From NCBI GenBank assembly GCA_045543655.1, contig JAZPXN010000093.1, positions 31,325 to 95,324 on the forward strand: a DNA stretch of 64,000 nucleotides, given 5' to 3'. The translations under genes were made by a program, and so were the position numbers. This DNA comes from RGIG995 sp045543655 (GTDB taxonomy: Bacteria > Bacillota > Clostridia > Oscillospirales > UBA644). The notes beneath the pieces were generated by a model. The model searched no databases, had not been told where the DNA came from, and saw only the letters and a list, made by a program, of their open reading frames with translations. This document shows, piece after piece, positions 40,737-49,426 of the stretch; the first letter of the stretch is position 1, and every line of letters starts with the position of its first letter.

Positions 40737-41564
40737 ATGGAATTTTTGAAAAGCGTGTTGGAGATTTTCGGGGCGCAGGGGCCGACGCCGGGATTATTTG
40801 GATGGGTACATATCCTGTCTGCGATCCTTTCGGTGGCGTTGGGAATCTTCCTCTGCATGAAATTTAAAAACCCCACCGAAAAGCAGGTGCGGGCGGTGCT
40901 TTTGACCGTCTCGGTCATCGTGGCGGTGCTGGAAATCTACAAGCAGATCGAATACACCTTCACCCCCACCGAGACGGGGATCGAAGGGGATTTTCAATGG
41001 TACGCGTTTCCCTGGCAATTTTGCTCCATGCCCATGTACGTGGGGCTGCTGGCGGGAATTTGGCCGAAGGGGAAAATCCACGACGCCTTCTGCGCCTTCC
41101 TTGCCACCTATTCCATTTTTGCGGGCATCTGCGTGATGGTCTATCCGGGAGACGTTTTCACGGCCACCATCGGCATCAATATTCAGACTATGATCTGCCA
41201 CGGCACCATGATCTCCCTCGGCATTTTCCTGCTGGGGACGGGTTACGTGAAGACCGAACAGAAGACCATTCTGAAGGCCATTCCCGTCTTTTCGGCGGCG
41301 GTGGTGATTGCGATGATCTTGAACGAGCTTGCCCATTATACCGATTTCACCGGCGGCGAGACCTTCAATATGTTCTTTATCAGCCGCCACGAGGATCCTC
41401 ATCTGCCGGTCTATTCCATCGTTCAGCAGTACGTGCCCTACCCCTTCTGTCTGATCATTTATATCGCGGCCTTTTCGGTGGCGGCGTATCTGATCCTGCT
41501 GATTGCAATGGGAATCAAAAAGATCGGAGAAAGCGCAAAAGGAAAAAAGAAGACCGCCGCATAA
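40737..41564 (+). CDS. YwaF/TIGR02206-family integral membrane protein
   Basis: The 275-residue protein has about seven membrane helices (for example WVHILSAILSVALGIFLCM and LTVSVIVAVLEIYKQIEY). It has the family traits WYAFPWQFCSMPMYVG, HDAFCAFLATYSIFAG and the C-terminal VQQYVPYPFCLIIYI. The function of YwaF-like proteins is unknown to me. The ATG at 40737 follows GGGAGG by 5 nt; an upstream ATG pair at 40713 is less likely. It has its own promoter and terminator. Confidence 0.85.
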   Translation: MEFLKSVLEIFGAQGPTPGLFGWVHILSAILSVALGIFLCMKFKNPTEKQVRAVLLTVSVIVAVLEIYKQIEYTFTPTETGIEGDFQWYAFPWQFCSMPMYVGLLAGIWPKGKIHDAFCAFLATYSIFAGICVMVYPGDVFTATIGINIQTMICHGTMISLGIFLLGTGYVKTEQKTILKAIPVFSAAVVIAMILNELAHYTDFTGGETFNMFFISRHEDPHLPVYSIVQQYVPYPFCLIIYIAAFSVAAYLILLIAMGIKKIGESAKGKKKTAA

Positions 41565-41583
41565 AAACGAACCGTATCCGAAA

Positions 41584-41611
41584 AACTCCCGCCTCGCAAG
41601 AGACGGGAGTT
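41584..41611. terminator. Terminator between the YwaF-like gene and the topoisomerase operon
   Basis: AACTCCCG-CTC pairs with GAG-CGGGAGTT around a GCAA loop (one mismatch) between convergent genes. Confidence 0.8.
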
Positions 41612-41629
41612 CTCATTATTCTAAGATAA

Positions 41630-43786
41630 TCAAGACTTCTTCTTATCCGCTTCCTTGAGCATAAAGCCGGCGGCAGGGATGGCGGAAATACGGTACCCGT
41701 CGGGCTTGACGAAGGTACCGGCCTGATAGGGAACGGCGGATTCCACCGTATTTTTCGCCTTGACGGACATGACGGTGACGCCGTTGGCGTTGCGGGTGAC
41801 CTTTTCGGGGATCAGAGCAGAACTGACGATCATATGACGGTTGTTGGTGGTACGCAGGTAGAATTCCGCATCCTCCCGGATATGATAGACCGCCACCAGA
41901 GGTGCGGCGTCGGAATAGGCGTTGATGAGCTTTTTGCGGTTCTGCTTGGTCTCGTAGGTGTTGAGAGGAACCCGGACGGCCTTGCCGTTGGCGAAGAAAT
42001 AGACCAGCTGGCCGGAATAATCCTTGGTGGCAAACATGGCGATGGGAGTCTCCCCTTCGTCGAAGCCCAGCTTCTGGGGCAGGAAATCGCCCAGGACGCT
42101 GGCCTTGGAATCGGCGAATTCGGCGGCTTTACACTTATAGACCTGATGCCGGTCGGTAAAGAACAGCAATTCCGCGGCGTTGTCCAGATCGATGGAACAG
42201 AGAAGTCCGTCGCCGTCCTTGTATTTCTGTTCGCCGCCCATCCGCAGAGAGAGGGGGGTGATCTTCTTGAAATACCCGGCCTTGGAAAGGAAGAAGGTAA
42301 CGGAGTAATCGTCCACCTTTTCTTCTTCCACGATCTCCACCATTTCGTCGGGATAGAGAAGCTGAGTCTTCCGGGGCTTGCCGTACTTTTTGGAGATCTC
42401 CTGCAGCTGCTTGATGATCAGCTTATGGATCCGCTTGGGCTTTTGGAGCAGATCCTCCAGATCCTCGATCTCTTCGGCAAGGGCGTCGGTTTCGGCGGTC
42501 TTATTGAGGATATATTCCCGGTTCAGGTTGCGCAGTTTGATCTCTGCCACGTATTCGGCCTGGACCTGATCGATGCCGAATCCAATCATCAGGTTGGGGA
42601 TGACGTCGGCGGCCTCTTCGGTCTGGCGGATGATACGGATGGCTTCGTCGATATCGAGAAGGATCTTGCGAAGCCCCTGAAGCAGATGCAGATAATCCTT
42701 CTTCTTTCCGATATCGTAGAAGGTTGCCCGGCGGATACATTCCACCCGGAAGGCGATCCATTCGTTCAGAATCTCACGAACGCCCATAACCTTGGGAGAA
42801 TACCCCACGAGGACGTTGAAATTGCAGGAAAAAGAGGATTCGAGGGGCGTCATCTTATAGAGCTTCTGCATCAAAGCGTCGGGATTGACGGCCCGTTTCA
42901 GATCAAGGGTCAGCTTCAGACCGTTAATATCGGTCTCGTCCCGCATATTGGAGATATCCTTGATCTTGCCCAGCTTGACCAGCTCTTCGATCTTATCCAT
43001 GCAGGCTTCAATGCTGGTGTTATAGGGGATCTCGTAGATCTCGACGCAGTTATTCTTCTTATCGTAGCGGTATTTGGAGCGGAGGCGGAAGGAGCCGGTG
43101 CCGGTCTCGTAAATATTCCGCAACCCCTCGGCGTCGTAAATCAGTTGGGCGCCGGAGGGGAAATCGGGGGCGGTAAGGGTGGTGAGAATATCGTGATCCT
43201 TATTCTTGAGAAGCTCAACGGTGGTATTGCAGATCTCGGTCAGATTGAAGGAGCAGATATTCGTGGCCATACCGACGGCAACGCCTTGATTGGGATTGAC
43301 CAGAATATTGGGAAAGGTGACGGGCAGAAGGGTAGGCTCCTTCATGGTGCCGTCGTAATTATCCACCATATCCACGGTATCGTGATCGATCTCGCTGAAC
43401 AGCTCGGCAGAGAAGGCGTCCAGCTTGACCTCGGTATAACGGGCGGCGGCGTAGGCCGTATCCCGGGAGGTGTGCTTACCGAAGTTGCCCTTGGATTCCA
43501 CGAACGGATGCAGAAGGGCTTCGTGACCCCGGGTGAGACGAACCATGGTATCGTAAATGGCGGCGTCACCGTGGGGGTTGAGGCGCATGGTCTGCCCCAC
43601 CACGTTGGCGGATTTGGTCAGATGCCCGTTGATCAGCCCCATTTTGTACATGGTATAGAGCAATTTGCGGTGGGCGGGCTTGAAGCCGTCGATCTCCGGA
43701 ATGGCCCGGGAAACGATGACCGACATGGCGTAGGGCATATAGTTCAGCTCGAGGGTATCGGTAATGTTCTGTTCGTACTGCGGCAT
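41630..43786 (-). CDS. Type IIA topoisomerase subunit A (ParC/GyrA-like)
   Basis: The 718-residue protein is a GyrA/ParC-type breakage-reunion subunit. It has DGFKPAHRKLLYTMYKMG and the catalytic Tyr117 in AAARYTEVKLD, followed by GYSPKVMGVREILNEW. The C-terminal DNA-binding region is shorter than in GyrA, with no canonical GyrA box, so topoisomerase IV or a third type IIA enzyme is more likely. It lies 18 nt after the B subunit and works with it as a tetramer to pass DNA through double-strand breaks. A long frame on the opposite strand is a shadow. Confidence 0.88.
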   Translation of the reverse strand: MPQYEQNITDTLELNYMPYAMSVIVSRAIPEIDGFKPAHRKLLYTMYKMGLINGHLTKSANVVGQTMRLNPHGDAAIYDTMVRLTRGHEALLHPFVESKGNFGKHTSRDTAYAAARYTEVKLDAFSAELFSEIDHDTVDMVDNYDGTMKEPTLLPVTFPNILVNPNQGVAVGMATNICSFNLTEICNTTVELLKNKDHDILTTLTAPDFPSGAQLIYDAEGLRNIYETGTGSFRLRSKYRYDKKNNCVEIYEIPYNTSIEACMDKIEELVKLGKIKDISNMRDETDINGLKLTLDLKRAVNPDALMQKLYKMTPLESSFSCNFNVLVGYSPKVMGVREILNEWIAFRVECIRRATFYDIGKKKDYLHLLQGLRKILLDIDEAIRIIRQTEEAADVIPNLMIGFGIDQVQAEYVAEIKLRNLNREYILNKTAETDALAEEIEDLEDLLQKPKRIHKLIIKQLQEISKKYGKPRKTQLLYPDEMVEIVEEEKVDDYSVTFFLSKAGYFKKITPLSLRMGGEQKYKDGDGLLCSIDLDNAAELLFFTDRHQVYKCKAAEFADSKASVLGDFLPQKLGFDEGETPIAMFATKDYSGQLVYFFANGKAVRVPLNTYETKQNRKKLINAYSDAAPLVAVYHIREDAEFYLRTTNNRHMIVSSALIPEKVTRNANGVTVMSVKAKNTVESAVPYQAGTFVKPDGYRISAIPAAGFMLKEADKKKS

Positions 43787-43804
43787 AATTCCCTTCTCCT
43801 TTCC

Positions 43805-45784
43805 TTAAATATCCGCCAGATCAAGATATTGCGCTCCGCATTCGGCGATATGCTGCTTGCGGCCCTCCAGATCGTCGCCAAGAAGCATCTCGAAGACTCT
43901 GGCGGTCTTCGCGGCATCCTCGGGCAGAACCTGGATCAGACGGCGGGTTTCGGGATCCATCGTGGTAAGCTTCATCATTTCGGGCTCGTTTTCACCGAGA
44001 CCCTTGGAGCGCTGCACCGTATATTTTCCGGAAAGACCGGAGACGATCTCCGCTTTTTCCTTTTCGGTATAGGCAAACCAGGTCTTATCCTTCTGGGTGA
44101 TCTCGTACAGGGGAGATTCGGCGATATAGACCTTCCCCTCGTCAAGCAGGCGGGGAGTCAGCCGGTAGATCATAGCCAAAACCAGCGTGCGGATCTGATA
44201 CCCGTCCACGTCGGCATCGGTGCAGATGATGATCTTGCCGAAGCGGAGGTTGTCCATATTGAAGGCCGATTCGTGGCTTCCCTTGGTTTTGATATCCACG
44301 CCGCACCCCAGCACCTTAATCAGGTCGGTGATGATGGGGGATTTGAGAATCTTGTTGAACTCAACCTTCAGACAGTTGAGAATCTTCCCCCGAATGGGCA
44401 TAACGGCCTGGAATTCCGCCTGGCGGGCAAACTTGACCGATCCCAATGCGGAGTCACCCTCCACGATATACAGCTCGCGGACGGTAGGGTCCTTGGAACG
44501 GCAATCCACGAACTTTTCCACCCGGTTGGTGATATCCATCTCCACGGTCAGCTTCTTTTTCAGATTCTGCCGGGTTTTTTCAGCGTTTTCCCGGCTCCGT
44601 TTATTGACCAGGATCTGTTCGACTACCTTGTCGGCTTCGGCTTTATGCTCGATAAAATAAACCTCAAGCCGCTTGCGCAGGAAGGTATTCATGGCTTCCT
44701 GAACGAATTTGTTGTTGATGGCTTTTTTGGTCTGGTTGGCGTAGGAGGTAGAGGTGGAATAGTTATTGGAGATCAAAACCAAGCAGTCCTGAACGTCCTG
44801 GAACGTAATCTTCTGCTCGTTTTTCGTATATTTTCCGATCTGACGGATATAGGTATCAAAGGCGTAAACGAAGGCCTGCTTCACGGCCTTGTCGGGAGAA
44901 CCGCCGTGCTCAAGGAAGCTGGAGTTATGATAATATTCCAGCCGGTTGACCTTATTGGAGAAGGCACAGGCCACGTTCAGATTGACTTTATAGGGAGGCA
45001 GATCTTCCCGGTCCCGGCCGGTATCCTCGTAAGACCAGAACTGAGGAGCGGTGATAGCGTCGTTTCCGATGATGGTGTTGAGATAATCCTCGATTCCCTT
45101 TTCGTAATAGTAGCTCTCCTCTTCCATATGCTTGTCCACGGGATCCTGCCAGCGAAGCACCAGAGTCAGTCCGGCGTTGCAGACCGCCTGCTGCTGGAGA
45201 ATATCCTGAAAATAGGAACGGGGAATCTCGATCTCGGTAAAGACCTTCAGATCGGGCTTCCAGCGGATCGTAGACCCGCGCTTGTGCTTCATGGGAACCT
45301 TTTTCAGCACGTCGTCCCGATTCTTTTCCACGGGCTTGCCGTGACGGAAGGACAATTTATATTGATACTCGCCGTCATAGATTTCCGCTTCCATATATTC
45401 CGAGGCGTACTGGGTGGCACAGAGACCGAGGCCGTTCAATCCCAGGGAATATTCGTAGTGATTCTCCCCTTCCTCGTACTTTCCGCCGGCGTACAGCTCA
45501 CAGAAGAGAAGCTCCCAGTTATAGGCGTTTTCCTTCTTGTTGAAATCCACGGGAATGCCGTTGCCGAAGTCCTGAACCTCGATGGAATGATCGGCGTAAT
45601 AGGTGACGATGATCTTCGTCCCCCGGTGACTTTTGAATTCGTCGATGGAATTGGAAAGGATCTCGAAGAACGAATGGCAGCAGCCGTCCAGCCCGTTGGA
45701 TCCGAAGATGACCGACGGACGGAGACGGACGCGATCCGCACCCTCTAACTTTCTGATACTGTCGTTGTTGTATTCCTTTGCCAC
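43805..45784 (-). CDS. Type IIA topoisomerase subunit B (ParE/GyrB-like)
   Basis: The 659-residue protein has a GHKL ATPase domain (RLRPSVIFGSNGLDGCCHSFFEILSNSIDE, DFGNGIPV, LGLNGLGLCATQYASEY). It also has a toprim domain with ELYIVEGDSALG and a later TDADVDGYQIR. It powers strand passage by the ATPase cycle. The sequence is divergent from canonical GyrB, and the pair may be a second or third copy in the genome. It starts with GTG after GAGGG. A consensus promoter is at 45824-45852. Confidence 0.88.
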   Translation of the reverse strand: MAKEYNNDSIRKLEGADRVRLRPSVIFGSNGLDGCCHSFFEILSNSIDEFKSHRGTKIIVTYYADHSIEVQDFGNGIPVDFNKKENAYNWELLFCELYAGGKYEEGENHYEYSLGLNGLGLCATQYASEYMEAEIYDGEYQYKLSFRHGKPVEKNRDDVLKKVPMKHKRGSTIRWKPDLKVFTEIEIPRSYFQDILQQQAVCNAGLTLVLRWQDPVDKHMEEESYYYEKGIEDYLNTIIGNDAITAPQFWSYEDTGRDREDLPPYKVNLNVACAFSNKVNRLEYYHNSSFLEHGGSPDKAVKQAFVYAFDTYIRQIGKYTKNEQKITFQDVQDCLVLISNNYSTSTSYANQTKKAINNKFVQEAMNTFLRKRLEVYFIEHKAEADKVVEQILVNKRSRENAEKTRQNLKKKLTVEMDITNRVEKFVDCRSKDPTVRELYIVEGDSALGSVKFARQAEFQAVMPIRGKILNCLKVEFNKILKSPIITDLIKVLGCGVDIKTKGSHESAFNMDNLRFGKIIICTDADVDGYQIRTLVLAMIYRLTPRLLDEGKVYIAESPLYEITQKDKTWFAYTEKEKAEIVSGLSGKYTVQRSKGLGENEPEMMKLTTMDPETRRLIQVLPEDAAKTARVFEMLLGDDLEGRKQHIAECGAQYLDLADI

Positions 45785-45823
45785 GAAATAACCCTCACTT
45801 TAAATAGTCAATCACTAAATTAT

Positions 45824-45852
45824 ATTATACCATATTTTTACGGATTTTGCAA
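45824..45852 (-). promoter_or_regulatory. Promoter of the topoisomerase operon
   Basis: TTGCAA (45852-45847) and TATAAT (45829-45824) with a 17-nt spacer on the minus strand. The -35 box lies within the 3' end of mtaB. Confidence 0.8.
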
Positions 45853-47121
45853 GTCCCCCGCGCAGACCGTCTCTCCCGCTCCGGTGACGGTGACCGAACG
45901 GATCTGTCCGGTGAGACAAATATTGCTTTTTACGGCCACCGAAAGGAAGTTTGCGGCGGAGCCGGTATACAGGCCGTCCTTCCCCTGTTCAAAAAGAACG
46001 GGCAGGGTGCGTCCCACGTATTTTTCCCGGAATTTTCGTTCCAGCCGGGCCGAAAGATCCAGCATCCGGCGGCAGCGCTCTTTTTTGACGGCGGGGTCTA
46101 CGGGGTCGGGCATATCCCACGCGGCGGTGCCTCTGCGGGGAGAAAAGGGGAACACGTTGATTTTAGAAAAGCCGACGGCCTCGGCAAATTTCAGCGTTTG
46201 AGCAAACTCCTCCTCGGTCTCCCCCGGAAAGCCCACGATAATATCGGTGGTGAGGGAAAGATCGGGGAACGCCTCCCGAAGCAGAGCGACGCCCCGGGCG
46301 TATTCCTCCGCCGTATACCGGCGGCGCATCCGCTTCAGCGTGGCGGTGCATCCGCTCTGCAAAGACAGATTGAAATGAGGACAGAGGCAACGGAGCTTCT
46401 TCAGCCGCGCCACCGTTTCCGGGGTCACCATGACCGGTTCCGTGGAGCCGAGACGGATCCGCTCCAGACCGGGAATCTTATCCAGCTTTTCCAGAAGGTC
46501 GCAAAGGTCGAAGCGACCGTGTTCTTTTCCGTAGCTGTCCAGATGAATGCCGGTAAGCACGATTTCACGGTATCCCCTTTCTACCAGATCGGAAACCTCT
46601 TTTACCGCATTTTCCAAGGGCTTGCTCCGGATGGGTCCCCGGGCGTAGGGGATGATGCAATAGGCGCAGAAATTGCAGCAACCGTCCTGGATCTTCACCG
46701 TGGCGCGTACCCGTTCGTCCGACGTCAGGGTCATTTCTTCAAAGGAACGGTGGGACAGAATCGGGGGGACCTCCCGCAGTGGAGAACGGTTGAGAAGGAA
46801 CTCGTCCACCAGGTCGGGCAGACGGGTCTTGTCCTTATTTCCCAGGACGATATCCGCCTCCGGCAGGGAGTCCGGATCGGTCTGGGCAAGGCACCCCAGA
46901 ACGCAGACCACGGCAGAGGGGGACGTCCGGCGTGCCCGGCGCATCATCTGCCGGCTTTTCCGGGCGCTTTCCTCGGTAACGGCACAGGAATGAACGACGC
47001 AGACGTCGGCGGGATGGTCGAAGGGAACGAACTCATACCCCCGGTCGGAAAAAAGGCGACGGAGCACTTGCGTTTCGTAATGATTCACTTTACAACCAAG
47101 GGTACAAAGGGAAATTTTCAT
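45838..47121 (-). CDS. mtaB: tRNA t6A37 methylthiotransferase MtaB
   Basis: The 427-residue protein begins MKISLCTLGCKVNHYETQ with the first cluster-binding Cys. The radical SAM motif C-x3-C-x2-C is in DGCCNFCAYCIIPYARG, followed by TGIHLDSYG and TTDIIVGFPGETEEEF. MtaB adds a methylthio group to t6A37 of tRNA, and depends on the TsaD product made elsewhere in this window. The ATG at 47121 follows GGAGG by 5 nt; the frame continues upstream without support. Its promoter is at 47155-47183. Confidence 0.95.
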   Translation of the reverse strand: MKISLCTLGCKVNHYETQVLRRLFSDRGYEFVPFDHPADVCVVHSCAVTEESARKSRQMMRRARRTSPSAVVCVLGCLAQTDPDSLPEADIVLGNKDKTRLPDLVDEFLLNRSPLREVPPILSHRSFEEMTLTSDERVRATVKIQDGCCNFCAYCIIPYARGPIRSKPLENAVKEVSDLVERGYREIVLTGIHLDSYGKEHGRFDLCDLLEKLDKIPGLERIRLGSTEPVMVTPETVARLKKLRCLCPHFNLSLQSGCTATLKRMRRRYTAEEYARGVALLREAFPDLSLTTDIIVGFPGETEEEFAQTLKFAEAVGFSKINVFPFSPRRGTAAWDMPDPVDPAVKKERCRRMLDLSARLERKFREKYVGRTLPVLFEQGKDGLYTGSAANFLSVAVKSNICLTGQIRSVTVTGAGETVCAGDLQNP

Positions 47122-47154
47122 GAAAATCCTCCGTCGTTTAATTAAATAATATAC

Positions 47155-47183
47155 ATTATACAATATTTTCGCTCTCTTTACAA
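47155..47183 (-). promoter_or_regulatory. Promoter of mtaB
   Basis: TTGTAA (47183-47178) and TATAAT (47160-47155) with a 17-nt spacer on the minus strand. Confidence 0.82.
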
Positions 47184-47211
47184 GAGAATTTACAAAATTT
47201 TCAAAGAATGA

Positions 47212-47238
47212 GGCCGTCTGCGTAAAAAACAGACGGCC
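47212..47238 (-). terminator. Hairpin after the small Cys-rich membrane peptide gene
   Basis: A perfect 9-bp stem GGCCGTCTG/CAGACGGCC with a 9-nt loop rich in T on the minus strand. The tail TCATTCTTTG has only a short T-run. Confidence 0.6.
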
Positions 47239-47257
47239 GAAAGCAGGGCGATGGGGC

Positions 47258-47416
47258 TCAGCAACAACGGTCCCGGTCGCAGGGATCGCAGCAATTGCCG
47301 TGGTCGGAACGATCGAAGCAAAGGAAATATAAGACAATTATTGCGATTACGATGATCCACCAGGAATTGGAATTATCCGAAGAAGAGCCGCAATTGTTCT
47401 GTGTACCGAAAAGCAT
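47258..47416 (-). CDS. 52-residue membrane peptide with Cys-rich tail
   Basis: The short protein MLFGTQNNCGSSSDNSNSWW continues with a hydrophobic helix (IIVIAIIVLYFLCF) and a charged tail with five Cys (NCCDPCDRDRCC). The start at 47416 is supported by GAGGTG 6 nt upstream; the ATG at 47422 abuts that site. It resembles the small YjcZ/sporulation-type membrane proteins in design only; I cannot assign it. The Cys cluster could bind metal or form disulfides. It ends in a GC-rich hairpin. Confidence 0.55.
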   Translation of the reverse strand: MLFGTQNNCGSSSDNSNSWWIIVIAIIVLYFLCFDRSDHGNCCDPCDRDRCC

Positions 47417-47510
47417 TTTCATCACCTCGTTCCATAGTATGCGGCGAAGGGAAAAAGGTGCGGCGGGCGCGGAGGATTGCAATTTTCACAAAAAAATTGC
47501 ATTTTCACCC

Positions 47511-47539
47511 TTGTAATGGCCCTATAAATATGTTATAAT
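47511..47539 (+). promoter_or_regulatory. Promoter of the LRR-pncB-recJ-rel operon
   Basis: TTGTAA (47511-47516) and TATAAT (47534-47539) with a 17-nt spacer. Directly upstream two direct repeats ATTGCAATTTTCAC and ATTGCATTTTCAC occur at about 47476-47508, a possible activator site. Confidence 0.75.
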
Positions 47540-47608
47540 AGTAATTAAATATTTCACACGCCCGCGTACACGCACAAGTTACGCACGATAATAACGGAGG
47601 AAACAGCG

Positions 47609-49411
47609 ATGACCGAACACGATCTTCCCGAAACCAACCTCAAACATACGAAAGATCCCGCCATCACCACGCCGGCAACGAAAGAGGCTTCTGCCAAAAA
47701 GAAGCCGGCCGTTGTCCGGTTTTGGTATTGGCTGGTCGGAAAAAATTCCGACGGGTCGAAGAAAAAACCCGTCTACCCCTCCAAGAGACGCACGGCTTTC
47801 CGGCTGATTGCGGTTATTTTTGCCTTTCTGGGGATTGCGGGAGCGGCTACGCTGGCCTATCAGATCCCGAAGGTGATGGAAGAGGGAGGCGTGCGCATTC
47901 TGTGGCTGGAAGACCTTCTGGACGGTGACCGGACGGAGGAAGAGCGGGATTACGATCATTCCGCCACCCACGAATCAGCCTTCGCTTACCGGATTCTGGA
48001 AGACGGCACGCTGTCCATCAGCGGTTACCTTGGGGCGGAGGTAGACGTGGTGATCCCCCGGAAAATCGGGAAGGCCACCGTCACCGCCATTGACGACGGT
48101 GCGTTTGCGAAGGAAACGATCAATTCCGTCACCATGTACGGCACGGTTACGAAGATCGGAGACAACGCCTTCTCCGGCTGCATGAAGCTGAAATCGGCGG
48201 TTTTGTCCGAAAATTTAAAAGAGCTTGGGAAAAACGCCTTTTACGGCTGTGAAGCCCTGACTGAGATTCGCATTCCCGCCGGCGTTACGAAGATCAACGA
48301 AAATACCTTCCGGCAATGCCTCGCGCTGAAAAAGGTTACTCTTTCCGAGGGGCTGGTCTCCATCGGAAGAGAAGCCTTTGCCCAATCGGGAATTACGGAA
48401 ATTTTCCTGCCCACCACCTTGAAATCCACCGACGTGGGGGCCTTCCGGGCCTGTGCCCAGCTGACCACGGTCAGCATGCCCGACGGTCTGCAGATCCTGG
48501 AGGACGAGACCTTTGCGGATTGCTCCTCCCTCTCGTCGGTTCACCTGCCTGATTCCCTGAAGAAGCTGGGCGACCGGGTCTTTTGCCGTTGCATCGGACT
48601 TTCGGGAGTTGCCGGAGGGAAAAACGTTACGGAAGTAGGCGACGAAATCTTTGCGGGCGCGATCATGCCCGAAGGAACGAAGGTTCAGATCATCGTTGGA
48701 GACGGATACCTCGTCCGGTATTTCGGCAACGAATTCTCCGTATCCGTCAACGAAGGGGTCAAGGTCATCTGCGACGGGGCTTTTGAGGGCAATCCCTACG
48801 TGACCACCGTTCAGATGCCGAACAGCGCTACGGTCATCGAAGACCGGGCCTTCAAGAACTGCTCTTCCCTTTCGGCCATATTCCTGCCCAACACCGTAAC
48901 GCACATCGGCGCGGAGGCCTTTGCGGGATGCACGGCGCTGTCCGGGTTGAACATGCCCTCGGGGCTTCTGACCATGGGCGAAGGGGCGTTTGCCATGTGC
49001 CGTTCCCTGAAGGGGCTTTCCCTTCCCGCCTCCCTGGCGGTGATTCCGGCCAACGCCTTTGCGAAGTGCTCGGACATCATCGACCTTACGCTGAACGGAC
49101 AGACCGAGATCGGAGCCGGAGCCTTTGCCAACTGCACCCGGCTGGAATACATCACCGTTCCCGCCTCGGTTCAGCATATCGGAGACAACGCCTTCGCCGG
49201 TTGCATTTCCGCCTCCTCCATTACGCTGAAAAACGGCCTTCTGACCATCGGTGACGGTACCTTTTCCGCCACCTATATCCGCACCATCACGCTGCCTGCA
49301 ACCCTGACCTACGTGGGAGAAGAGGTGTTCTCCGACTGTTCCCGGATCAACACGGTCTTTACCACCCGGGGAAGCTACGCCGATACCTGGGCTACGGAGA
49401 ACGGCTTTTAA
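47609..49411 (+). CDS. Leucine-rich repeat (BspA-like) membrane protein
   Basis: The 600-residue protein has a basic cytoplasmic N-terminus of about 65 residues and a single membrane helix (about 68-92). An outside domain follows with about 13 BspA-type LRR_5 repeats, of the pattern IGDNAFSGCMKLKSAVLS or IEDRAFKNCSSLSAIFLP. Such proteins of gut bacteria bind host or bacterial surface molecules. There is no cell-wall anchor; the membrane helix holds it. It is the first gene of a long operon that continues with pncB 15 nt later, although the functions are unrelated. Confidence 0.9.
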   Translation: MTEHDLPETNLKHTKDPAITTPATKEASAKKKPAVVRFWYWLVGKNSDGSKKKPVYPSKRRTAFRLIAVIFAFLGIAGAATLAYQIPKVMEEGGVRILWLEDLLDGDRTEEERDYDHSATHESAFAYRILEDGTLSISGYLGAEVDVVIPRKIGKATVTAIDDGAFAKETINSVTMYGTVTKIGDNAFSGCMKLKSAVLSENLKELGKNAFYGCEALTEIRIPAGVTKINENTFRQCLALKKVTLSEGLVSIGREAFAQSGITEIFLPTTLKSTDVGAFRACAQLTTVSMPDGLQILEDETFADCSSLSSVHLPDSLKKLGDRVFCRCIGLSGVAGGKNVTEVGDEIFAGAIMPEGTKVQIIVGDGYLVRYFGNEFSVSVNEGVKVICDGAFEGNPYVTTVQMPNSATVIEDRAFKNCSSLSAIFLPNTVTHIGAEAFAGCTALSGLNMPSGLLTMGEGAFAMCRSLKGLSLPASLAVIPANAFAKCSDIIDLTLNGQTEIGAGAFANCTRLEYITVPASVQHIGDNAFAGCISASSITLKNGLLTIGDGTFSATYIRTITLPATLTYVGEEVFSDCSRINTVFTTRGSYADTWATENGF

Positions 49412-49426
49412 AGGAGACGAAAACTT

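Noticed and set aside
41834..45748. A 1304-codon open frame on the plus strand
   Set aside because: It is antisense to both topoisomerase genes, lacks a ribosome site and gives a repetitive, domain-free translation. It is caused by the GC-rich third codon positions of the real genes.
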